Shown here piece after piece: positions 1 to 5,550 of a stretch of 6,086 nucleotides of DNA; the stretch's first letter is position 1; the number at the start of each line of letters is the position of its first letter. This DNA is from Rhodospirillaceae bacterium. GTDB lineage: Bacteria > Pseudomonadota > Alphaproteobacteria > Micavibrionales > Micavibrionaceae. The DNA lies in NCBI GenBank assembly GCA_003452275.1, contig DMIT01000062.1:1-6086 (forward strand). The letters are read 5' to 3'. The translations under genes and the position numbers were made by a program. The notes below the pieces were generated by a model. That model made no database searches and was not told the DNA's origin. It saw nothing but the letters and a program-made list of their open reading frames with translations.

Positions 1-1061
1 GCCTGAAATTCATCTTCGAAAATATAAAGTTTTTCAGGGGGCAAAGGATGATAGGCAACCCCTGTCAGGCTGACATCGCTTTGTTGTTTCTTTTGTTTGC
101 GGGCATGAAAGGATTCATCCAGTGTCACCCGCGCATTGTAAAAATCGACCATCTGCGTCAAACGTTCGGCCCGCGCCTGTTCCGCCTGCCCGTCAAACGA
201 TATGACAGGGGCCTTGATATATTCGAAAATCGTTGCCATACGCGCATGGAATAACGGCAACCAATGCTCCATCCCTGCGTGGCGGCGTCCTTCGCTGACG
301 GCTTGATATAAAGGGTTGGTGTTGCTCGTAACACCAAAATAATCTCGATATGCGGCGCGAAATCTGGCCACCGATTCTTCGTCCAGAAAGAATTCGGTGA
401 CGGGGCGTAATTCAAACCGTTCCAATATTCCTGTGGTTATCTGGGTGCCGGCATCAAATGTGCGGATACTTTCAATCTCGTCACCGAACAGGTCGAGACG
501 CACCGGCATTTCATATCCGGGCGGGAAAATGTCGGCAATATCGCCGCGGATCGCAAATTCTCCTGGCTCACGCACCGTATCCGTCCGCAAATATCCGTTA
601 TCGGCCAGAAAGCGTTGCAATATTTCCCGCGACAACGTCCCGCCTTTTTTGGCAACCAGTTGCGCCGCGACCAGAGTTTCAGGCGGCATCACGCGTTGCG
701 CAATCGCATTGACAGTGGTTAAAACGATACGCGGTTTATAAAGCCCGTCCGATTTCCATTCCAGCAAAGTCGAAAGCGCAGCAACCCGTCCCGCCACGAC
801 ATCGGCATGGGGCGACACGCGGTCATAAGGCAAGCAATCCCACGCTGGAAAAATCACCATCTCGACATCAGGCGCAAAGAAAGAAAGCGATTCAGCCAAT
901 GCCGATAAACGCACCTCATCCAGGGCGACATGGATCAGAATTTGCTTCTGCCGCGATGCCTCCAGCGCACGCGCAGCCAGAAATCGCGCATCCTGCCCTT
1001 CCGGCAGACCATAGGTGACGGGCAGCGGCTTTTTAACCAAGGGTGATTGTGCAGACTCCAT
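1..1061 (-). CDS. mfd: Transcription-repair coupling factor Mfd, N-terminal part (3' end outside window)
   Basis: Translating the minus strand from the ATG at 1061-1059 gives 353 open codons to the window edge, about the first third of a protein usually near 1150 residues. Mfd is a cytoplasmic DNA translocase that pushes stalled RNA polymerase off DNA and recruits UvrA for nucleotide excision repair. What is present is the UvrB-like N-terminal module: the Mfd signature PAWDCLPYDRVSPHAD at residues 72-87, REPGEFAIRGDIADIFPPG at 164-182, the DLFGDEIESIRTFD segment at 190-203, and GMEHWLPLFH at 263-272. The RNA polymerase interaction domain and helicase motor are not in the window. The RGD at 172-174 is UvrB-like, where many Mfd proteins have RGG. 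The start is 5 nt past the sdhE stop and has no clear Shine-Dalgarno sequence, so translation is probably coupled to sdhE. The identification is firm; the exact start is less so. Confidence 0.95.
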   Translation of the reverse strand, partial: MESAQSPLVKKPLPVTYGLPEGQDARFLAARALEASRQKQILIHVALDEVRLSALAESLSFFAPDVEMVIFPAWDCLPYDRVSPHADVVAGRVAALSTLLEWKSDGLYKPRIVLTTVNAIAQRVMPPETLVAAQLVAKKGGTLSREILQRFLADNGYLRTDTVREPGEFAIRGDIADIFPPGYEMPVRLDLFGDEIESIRTFDAGTQITTGILERFELRPVTEFFLDEESVARFRAAYRDYFGVTSNTNPLYQAVSEGRRHAGMEHWLPLFHARMATIFEYIKAPVISFDGQAEQARAERLTQMVDFYNARVTLDESFHARKQKKQQSDVSLTGVAYHPLPPEKLYIFEDEFQ

Positions 1062-1066
1062 GCCGA

Positions 1067-1360
1067 TTACTTGGCAAATTGATGCCCCAAAAGCAAGTCC
1101 AAAACCCGCGATTTCAATTCATCCGGTGCTTTTTGACGCCCCACGATCCAGTCATAGACATCAGGATCATTATTTATCAGGACTTCTTCGAAAATCCGTA
1201 AATCATCGGCCTCGAAACTGTTGATATATTTATCGGCGAAGGAACCAATCAGCAAGTCCATCTCACGCGTTCCACGGTGCCACGCCCGAAAAGTCAGGCG
1301 TTTACGCCAGTTTTCAATGGTTTCGATTTGTCCTTGGACTTGTTCCCCGGTCTGTTGCAT
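1067..1360 (-). CDS. sdhE: Succinate dehydrogenase assembly factor SdhE (Sdh5/YgfY family, FAD assembly factor 2)
   Basis: A 97-residue protein, of the short all-helical size usual for the SdhE/SDHAF2 family, with the hallmark RGTREMD at residues 29-35. It contains the RGxxE motif (R29, G30, E33) that family members use to bind the SdhA flavoprotein and promote covalent FAD attachment. FRAWHRG just before it and the later acidic stretch FEEVLINNDPDVYDWIVG (57-74) also fit the family. It acts in the cytoplasm on SdhA before complex II assembles. The start is supported by GAGGAG about 6 nt upstream on the minus strand. It is the first gene of a likely sdhE-mfd operon (5 nt gap) and is divergent, 27 bp away, from the gene at 1388. 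A link between complex II maturation and Mfd is not implied; the pairing appears to be a conserved neighbourhood in alphaproteobacteria. Confidence 0.93.
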   Translation of the reverse strand: MQQTGEQVQGQIETIENWRKRLTFRAWHRGTREMDLLIGSFADKYINSFEADDLRIFEEVLINNDPDVYDWIVGRQKAPDELKSRVLDLLLGHQFAK

Positions 1361-1363
1361 AAT
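1334..1363 (+). promoter_or_regulatory. Candidate sigma70-type promoter for the 1388-recG cluster
   Basis: TTGGAC (1334-1339) and CATAAT (1358-1363, 5 of 6 consensus bases) are 18 bp apart. Transcription would start near 1370 and leave an 18-nt leader with GGAGG. The -10 box begins with the three bases that encode the sdhE start codon on the other strand. The -35 box is weak (3 of 6), so this is only a candidate. Confidence 0.28.
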
Positions 1364-1390
1364 ATCTCCTCAGTTCCGGAGGATATTATG
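1358..1390. repeat. Inverted repeat spanning both divergent start codons
   Basis: CATAATATC at 1358-1366 and GATATTATG at 1382-1390 are perfect 9-bp inverted copies separated by 15 bp. The outer ends of the arms are the start codons of sdhE (minus) and of the 1388 gene (plus). Both ribosome sites (CTCCTC read on minus as GAGGAG, and GGAGG at 1378-1382) lie between the arms. It could be an operator for a dimeric regulator, a pair of mirrored -10 elements, or simply the outcome of two similar start regions placed back to back. Confidence 0.75.
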
Positions 1391-1410
1391 ACAGTTTCAA
1401 GTTTCATCAA
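1383..1410 (-). promoter_or_regulatory. Candidate sigma70-type promoter for sdhE-mfd
   Basis: On the minus strand, TTGATG (1410-1405) and TAATAT (1388-1383) are 16 bp apart; each matches the sigma70 consensus at 4 of 6 positions. Transcription would begin near 1376, giving a leader of about 16 nt that just holds the GAGGAG ribosome site. The boxes lie inside the opposite gene and cover its start codon. With only 27 bp between the genes, a promoter at this junction must overlap coding DNA, but this exact placement is a guess from motif matching. Confidence 0.3.
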
Positions 1411-1957
1411 GGAAAATCGTGTTCTGGTCGCAGGATTGGTATTACCGTTGTTATTAATCGGTATTCTGGCGGTTGCTAAAGGCATCCCTGCCTCCCGCAT
1501 TCCCCTCCCTGTGCATAAAGTCATGTATTATTCGGCAGGGTGGAGCAGCAAGGGCGAGATTGTCGCCAGAGTGAACAGTGACGGAAAACTGACCGCCGTT
1601 TTTAACGCGGCCCCCCATTATACCCCTGCCGCGAATGATCGTAACCCGACCACGATTATTTTCCTCTATGATCCACAAACCAATAGCGTCGATGACACCA
1701 CCGTCACTCTGGATGAAAAAGGCAATGTCACGGCATTGGAAAAATTCAAGGACTTGCAACTTTCGGATCAATCGACTGCACCGGATGGATATATATTCGA
1801 ACCTTACCGTTATCGCGGATATTCACTGATAACCGATATGTTCAGTTATCGTTCCTATCAATCCGGCCCCACCCTGACCTATAATGGCCGCATCATTACT
1901 CTGCCTCAACCGCCCATGCCTTACGGTACTCTTAAATTCATAGGATGGGAGAAATAA
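1388..1957 (+). CDS. Unrecognised single-TM protein with a predicted extracytoplasmic domain
   Basis: A 189-residue protein that I do not recognise. The ATG at 1388 is chosen over an in-frame ATG at 1277 because GGAGG at 1378-1382 lies 5 nt upstream and a hydrophobic helix follows directly (about residues 12-30, VLVAGLVLPLLLIGILAVA). The 1277 start would add 37 residues antisense to sdhE. The helix has no lipobox cysteine and looks like an uncleaved anchor, so the remaining ~155 residues probably face the periplasm; there is no cysteine in the whole protein. The C-terminal third is tyrosine-rich (YIFEPYRYRGYS, MFSYRSYQ) and proline-rich near the end. Two bases separate its stop from the next membrane gene, so the two probably work together at the inner membrane. 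Small anchored partners of DUF2157 proteins often carry a GDYxxLxY motif; I do not find it here. Confidence 0.85.
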   Translation: MTVSSFIKENRVLVAGLVLPLLLIGILAVAKGIPASRIPLPVHKVMYYSAGWSSKGEIVARVNSDGKLTAVFNAAPHYTPAANDRNPTTIIFLYDPQTNSVDDTTVTLDEKGNVTALEKFKDLQLSDQSTAPDGYIFEPYRYRGYSLITDMFSYRSYQSGPTLTYNGRIITLPQPPMPYGTLKFIGWEK

Positions 1958-1959
1958 GC

Positions 1960-2898
1960 ATGAGCACACGTCACGACGCCCTGATCCAGATTCAGTCATT
2001 AATCAAAACCCATCATTTTTCGCAAGCCGATATATCGGCGTTGTTTGAGGCATCAGCGCCAGATGAACAGCGCGGAGGCAACCTTTTGCAACGCGTTATG
2101 ATCTACAGCGGCGCAGCATTCATCTTTATGGGGCTTTGTGTTTATATCGGCATGAGCTGGGATAAATTCGATGCCTTGTCCCGCGTCATTATCTCGCTGG
2201 GAAGCGGCTTTGTTGCTTTTATCCTCGGCTTATTTTGCCTAGGAGATCAGCGGTTTACAAAAGCCGCCACGCCGCTTTTCCTGATTGCCGCCGCATTGCA
2301 ACCCGTCGGGTTATTTGTCTTTATGGATGAATATTTGCCGCATACGGGGAATATTGCCAAGGCGGCCTGTGTCGTCTTCGGCTTCATGACCATCCAGCAG
2401 GCCGTAGCTTTTATCGCCACCAACCGGACATCCCTGCTATTTTTTACTTTGTTTTTCTTTTACGCTTTCCTCAGCGTTCTTTTGAACTGGCTGGAAATCG
2501 ACGCTCCCGATGGGCCGATGGTCATCGGCCTGACCGCGCTGATGGTCTCATGGGGAATATCCAGAACCGAACATAAATTGATTGCGCCATTTTATTATTT
2601 CTGTGCCTCTGCCCTTACCGCCGCGGCGTCTTTTGACTTTTTGAAAGAGACTCCGTTTGACGTTTTATTGATCGGTATTTCGGTAGGCCTGATTTATCTG
2701 GCAACCATAGCCGCCAGCCGTTCCGTCCTGACCGTCGGAGTGATTTCCCTGATGGCATTTTTGGGATATTTCACCGATGAATATTTCAAAAATATCGTCG
2801 ATTGGCCAATTGCCTTGATTATCCTTGGTTTCATAATGATCGGAATTAGCGTTTTTGCCGTGAAATTAAGCAAAAAAATTGCTAAACAGGCTGTATGA
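1960..2898 (+). CDS. Multi-pass inner membrane protein resembling the DUF2157 group
   Basis: 312 residues: a soluble N-terminal stretch of about 45 residues (charged, His/Gln/Asp-rich), then roughly ten hydrophobic helices near 46-66, 73-93, 103-122, 132-152, 157-176, 186-202, 208-226, 233-250, 255-272 and 281-302, ending in a basic tail KLSKKIAKQAV. The first pair of helices, with GLCVYIGMSWDKF (58-70) and then a hydrophobic run after DALSR, resembles the start of the membrane part of DUF2157 proteins, whose function is unknown. The match is from memory of the pattern, not a search. The ATG at 1960 is preferred over 1945 because GGGAG at 1947-1951 is 8 nt upstream, while 1945 has AGG directly abutting it. 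The gene follows the 1388 gene by 2 nt and its TGA overlaps the recG ATG. No transport or catalytic motif is visible. Confidence 0.88.
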   Translation: MSTRHDALIQIQSLIKTHHFSQADISALFEASAPDEQRGGNLLQRVMIYSGAAFIFMGLCVYIGMSWDKFDALSRVIISLGSGFVAFILGLFCLGDQRFTKAATPLFLIAAALQPVGLFVFMDEYLPHTGNIAKAACVVFGFMTIQQAVAFIATNRTSLLFFTLFFFYAFLSVLLNWLEIDAPDGPMVIGLTALMVSWGISRTEHKLIAPFYYFCASALTAAASFDFLKETPFDVLLIGISVGLIYLATIAASRSVLTVGVISLMAFLGYFTDEYFKNIVDWPIALIILGFIMIGISVFAVKLSKKIAKQAV

Positions 2899-4973
2899 GC
2901 CAGCGCCCTTTCGTTCTTGATCCTTTGTTTCGTTCCGTGGGGACACTGAACGGCGTGGGGCCGCGTACGCTTAAGCTCTACGAAAAACTGACCGGTGGTA
3001 CCAAAATCCTCGATGTCGTCTTTCATAAACCTGTCGGTATCATCGAACGCAAATTTGTACCCGATATCATGTCCGCCAAAATCGGCGAAACGGTTTGTGT
3101 CAGGGTCATCATTGACAGCCATACACCGAACGAACGGAAATCCCAGCCCTATCGCATTCGCGCGCGCGACCATTCGGGGTTCGTTGAACTAGTTTTTTTC
3201 CATGCCCATGAAGACTGGATTTCAAAAATTTATCCGCTGGGCAAAGAGGTCATGATTTCAGGCCAGATGGATGATTATAAAGGGGGACGCCAGATCACCC
3301 ACCCTGATATTCTGGATCTGGAAGCCCCTGAAAGAACCGAGATAGTCTACCCGCTTACCGCGGGGTTGAGCAATAAAATGCTGCGGAAAACCACGCTTGC
3401 TTGCCTTGACCAGACGCCTGAATTGCACGAATGGATTGATAAAACCCATTTATCGCGTATGGGGTGGCCGGACTGGAAGACATCTATTCTGTCACTTCAC
3501 AATCCGACATCAGAGGCAGATTTAGAACCTTCGAATCCTGCCCCAACCCGCTTGGCGTATGATGAATTTCTGGCCAATCAGTTGACGCTTGCCATTCTGC
3601 GCCTCAAGCAACGTAAACTGAAGGGACGCAGCTTTACCACCCATGGCCCGCAACGCCAAAAATTGCTGTCCAGCCTGCCATGGCCTTTAACCTCTTTTCA
3701 AACGGAGGCCTTGTCCGAAATCGATGCCAACATGGCCGCGCCGCACCGCATGTTACGCCTCCTCCAAGGTGATGTCGGATCAGGCAAAACCATTGTCGCT
3801 GCACTCGCCATGATGAATGTGGTTGATAGCGGCGCACAAGCTGCTCTGATGGCACCCACTGAAATTCTGGCGCGCCAGCATATCGAAACATTAAAACCTT
3901 ATCTGGATGCCGCCGGCATCCCCTTCGCCATTCTGACGGGCCGCGATAAAGGTAAAGCCCGTGAGGCGATTGTCGAAGATATCCGGACAGGCACCGCGAA
4001 AATCATTATCGGCACCCATGCCCTGTTTCAGGAAGATATTGCCTTCGCGGATTTAGGGCTGGCTGTGATAGACGAGCAGCACCGTTTCGGCGTTCACCAG
4101 CGGTTACAGCTTTCCAACAAAGGCATGGGAACGGATGTATTGGTGATGACCGCCACCCCTATCCCGCGCACCCTGACTCTCACCGCCTATGGCGATATGG
4201 AAGTTTCGCGCATCGTCGGCAAACCCGCGGGTCGTAAGGCCATTGACACGCGCCTGATCCCACAGGATACACTCGACGACATGATCTCACGCTTAGGCGA
4301 ACAAATCAAAAAAGGCGTCCAGATTTATTGGGTCTGCCCGTTGGTCGAAGAATCCGAAATTCTCGACCTTGCCGCTGCCGAAGAACGCTATCTCGTGCTT
4401 CAACAATTCTATGGCGACAAAGTCGGCCTCATCCACGGCCGCATGAAACCAAAAGACAAAGACGCCGTCATGGAAAAATTCGCGGTAGGGGAATTATCGA
4501 TTCTGGTGGCCACAACTGTTATTGAGGTTGGGGTCAACGTCCCCAATGCCACCATCATGGTCATCGAACATGCCGAACGTTTCGGCCTTGCCCAATTGCA
4601 TCAGCTCCGCGGACGTGTCGGACGCGGCGACCAACAATCTTATTGCTTCCTCGTCTACGCCAACAACCTGACCCAAACCGCGCGTGAACGCCTTAAGATC
4701 CTGCGCGAAACCGAAGACGGCTTTCTCATTGCCGAAAAAGATTTGGAATTACGCGGCAGCGGCGAAGTATTAGGCACCAAGCAAAGCGGTCTGATCGAAT
4801 TCCGTCTGGCCAATTTGACAGCCCACGCCGACCTCTTAATCTCCGCCCGCCACGATTCAGCCCTGATTCTCGAGAAAGACCCCGACCTTAAAACCCCCCG
4901 CGGCCAAGCCCTCCGCACTCTTCTCTACCTCTTCGAACGCGATCAGGCGATCAGCTATCTGCGGTCGGGGTAA
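2895..4973 (+). CDS. recG: ATP-dependent DNA helicase RecG
   Basis: Full-length at 692 residues, the usual RecG size. RecG reverses stalled replication forks and branch-migrates Holliday and D-loop structures in the cytoplasm. An OB-fold wedge domain covers about residues 60-145. The superfamily 2 motor follows: Walker A GDVGSGKT (292-299), motif Ia APTEILARQH (320-329), DEQH box (393-396, with the RecG-typical DEQHRFGVHQR), motif III TATPIPRT (419-426), motif V TTVIEVGVNVPNA (540-552), and motif VI QLRGRVGRG (570-578) with its arginine finger. All catalytic residues are present. The ATG at 2895 overlaps the previous stop as ATGA, with only a CAGG 4 nt upstream, which points to coupled translation. 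Its promoter therefore probably lies upstream of 1388. Divergence from sdhE-mfd is usual in alphaproteobacteria, but two membrane genes in between are not part of that core pattern. Confidence 0.98.
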   Translation: MSQRPFVLDPLFRSVGTLNGVGPRTLKLYEKLTGGTKILDVVFHKPVGIIERKFVPDIMSAKIGETVCVRVIIDSHTPNERKSQPYRIRARDHSGFVELVFFHAHEDWISKIYPLGKEVMISGQMDDYKGGRQITHPDILDLEAPERTEIVYPLTAGLSNKMLRKTTLACLDQTPELHEWIDKTHLSRMGWPDWKTSILSLHNPTSEADLEPSNPAPTRLAYDEFLANQLTLAILRLKQRKLKGRSFTTHGPQRQKLLSSLPWPLTSFQTEALSEIDANMAAPHRMLRLLQGDVGSGKTIVAALAMMNVVDSGAQAALMAPTEILARQHIETLKPYLDAAGIPFAILTGRDKGKAREAIVEDIRTGTAKIIIGTHALFQEDIAFADLGLAVIDEQHRFGVHQRLQLSNKGMGTDVLVMTATPIPRTLTLTAYGDMEVSRIVGKPAGRKAIDTRLIPQDTLDDMISRLGEQIKKGVQIYWVCPLVEESEILDLAAAEERYLVLQQFYGDKVGLIHGRMKPKDKDAVMEKFAVGELSILVATTVIEVGVNVPNATIMVIEHAERFGLAQLHQLRGRVGRGDQQSYCFLVYANNLTQTARERLKILRETEDGFLIAEKDLELRGSGEVLGTKQSGLIEFRLANLTAHADLLISARHDSALILEKDPDLKTPRGQALRTLLYLFERDQAISYLRSG

Positions 4974-5002
4974 TTGCATGGTAATTGCAATGTAATTCAA
5001 AT
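4970..5002. repeat. Three tandem 11-bp repeats over the recG stop codon
   Basis: GTAATTGCATG (4970-4980), GTAATTGCAAT (4981-4991) and GTAATTCAAAT (4992-5002) follow each other at an exact 11-bp period. The first unit contains the recG stop codon TAA (4971-4973). The period is close to one DNA helical turn. The third unit is diverged after GTAATT. Confidence 0.7.
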
Positions 5003-5016
5003 TGCAATTACTATGC
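4976..5016 (+). terminator. Strong hairpin behind recG, possible 3' end or processing stem
   Basis: GCATGGTAATTGCAAT (4976-4991) pairs with ATTGCAATTACTATGC (5001-5016): a 16-bp stem with one mismatch and a 9-nt loop. In plus-strand RNA the mismatch (4980 with 5012) is a G-U wobble, while on the minus strand it is A-C, so the fold favours the recG transcript. No T-tract follows, so it is not a classical terminator; it may protect the mRNA 3' end or bind a protein as DNA. Confidence 0.45.
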
Positions 5017-5048
5017 CTTGCTCCCTTCCCGCCCCTTCATGAGAACAT

Positions 5049-5081
5049 AAAAAAAACCACTCCCTTTTGAAGAGTGGTTTT
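5049..5081 (-). terminator. Rho-independent terminator for rpmG, partly bidirectional
   Basis: AAAACCACTC (5053-5062) and GAGTGGTTTT (5072-5081) form a perfect 10-bp stem with a 9-nt loop. Read on the minus strand, the stem runs into eight T residues (complement of A 5049-5056), a classical terminator for rpmG. On the plus strand only four T residues (5078-5081) follow the GC-containing part, so it could also stop recG transcripts less efficiently. Confidence 0.85.
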
Positions 5082-5100
5082 GGAGTCTTATTGCAACCGA

Positions 5101-5134
5101 CACACCTTTGCCAGACATAATTCTGAAAGGTGTG
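5101..5134 (-). repeat. Hairpin in the rpmG 3' region
   Basis: CACACCTTT (5101-5109) and AAAGGTGTG (5126-5134) are perfect inverted 9-mers. Inside them CAGA (5112-5115) pairs with TCTG (5122-5125) around a 6-nt loop, leaving a 2-nt bulge. It starts 16 nt past the rpmG stop and precedes the T-tract terminator. No T-run follows it in either direction, so its own role is unclear; an RNA stability element is possible. Confidence 0.55.
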
Positions 5135-5150
5135 AAGCTTATAAAACGGG

Positions 5151-5375
5151 TTACTTCTTGTGTGGTGGGAGTTTTTTCTCTTCAAAGAGAACATGACAGC
5201 CCGGCTTGCCTGTTTCAGCATTGATCGCACGGGGGTCATATTTGCGGAAAGACATTTTTTCCGTAATGTTTTTTGGATTTTTCTTAACATAGTAAGTGAA
5301 TCCGGTTGGGTTGCCTTTGGCGTTCTTACCAGAAGAAACCAGACGAACCTTAACAACTGCGCCTTTTTTAGCCAT
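5151..5375 (-). CDS. rpmG: 50S ribosomal protein L33 (elongated, non-zinc form)
   Basis: 74 residues beginning MAKKGAVVKVRLVSS, with the L33 core TGFTYYVKKNP (24-34), EKMSFRKYDP (39-48) and HVLFEEKKL (61-69). L33 binds 23S rRNA near the E site of the large subunit. Bacterial L33 is usually about 50-56 residues; the extra length comes from an insertion near 16-23 (GKNAKGNP), another near 51-60 (INAETGKPGC), and a basic tail PPHKK. The zinc-binding CxxC pairs are absent; the single cysteine (C60) cannot make a ribbon. The ATG at 5375-5373 has AAAGG on the minus strand (5388-5384) 8 nt upstream. It is monocistronic: a promoter upstream and a terminator downstream are both visible. Alternative identities are unlikely given the core. 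Confidence 0.93.
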   Translation of the reverse strand: MAKKGAVVKVRLVSSGKNAKGNPTGFTYYVKKNPKNITEKMSFRKYDPRAINAETGKPGCHVLFEEKKLPPHKK

Positions 5376-5550
5376 TTTTAGTACCTTTTAAATATGAAAT
5401 TCAGGCGTCACCTTAAGCATTTTAGAGGCCTTGTCAAGAAAAATGACTCTTCTTTTTTTAATTATTACGGATTTTTGCATTATCCTCACTTCTATATAGG
5501 GCCGTTAATAAATAGTTTTAACCTGAAAAAACCTATGTCATAAAGACTTC
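5376..5550. other. Divergent rpmG/mrcA intergenic region
   Basis: A 175-bp A/T-rich gap between the two divergent starts. It carries the rpmG promoter on the minus strand. For the plus strand I see TATATA at 5493-5498 but no convincing -35 box at the right distance, so the penicillin-binding protein promoter is not assigned. One GACTC (5445-5449) fits the GANTC target of the CcrM methylase common in alphaproteobacteria. Confidence 0.5.
5410..5437 (-). promoter_or_regulatory. Probable rpmG promoter
   Basis: On the minus strand a perfect TTGACA (5437-5432) is followed 16 bp later by TAAGGT (5415-5410), a weak -10 with 3 of 6 consensus bases. Upstream of the -35 the strand is A/T-rich (5438-5470, with a run of seven A at about 5452-5459), which may act as an UP element as is common for ribosomal protein genes. 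Transcription would start near 5403, leaving a leader of about 28 nt. Confidence 0.55.

Noticed and set aside
397..741. Plus-strand open frame of 114 codons, with others at 48-254 and 458-712
   Set aside because: All lie antisense to clearly recognisable mfd coding sequence, lack family features, and look like shadows in other frames.
1277..1387. Possible 37-residue N-terminal extension of the 1388 gene from an in-frame ATG at 1277
   Set aside because: It is antisense to sdhE coding DNA and would bury the GGAGG ribosome site and the transmembrane anchor start that mark 1388 as the start.
1945..1959. Alternative ATG at 1945 for the DUF2157-like gene
   Set aside because: Its only purine-rich upstream bases (AGG) directly touch the ATG, whereas the ATG at 1960 has GGGAG at good spacing.
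1388..2898. The membrane pair as a standard DUF2157/GDYxxLxY set
   Set aside because: No GDYxxLxY motif is visible in the 1388 product and no DUF4401-like gene is present, so only a loose resemblance is claimed.
4240..4973. Apparently more C-ending codons in the last third of recG, hinting at a recombinant segment
   Set aside because: The impression is by eye only; all helicase motifs are continuous and conserved across the supposed border, so ordinary variation is the simpler reading.
4997..5356. Minus-strand open frame of 119 codons across the rpmG region
   Set aside because: It overlaps rpmG in another frame and runs through the terminator and hairpins; the L33 frame is the real one.
5505..5521. 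TTAA-N9-TTAA resembling a CtrA regulator site upstream of the penicillin-binding protein gene
   Set aside because: The CtrA consensus spacer is 7 bp and here it is 9, in a stretch so A/T-rich that such pairs are expected by chance.
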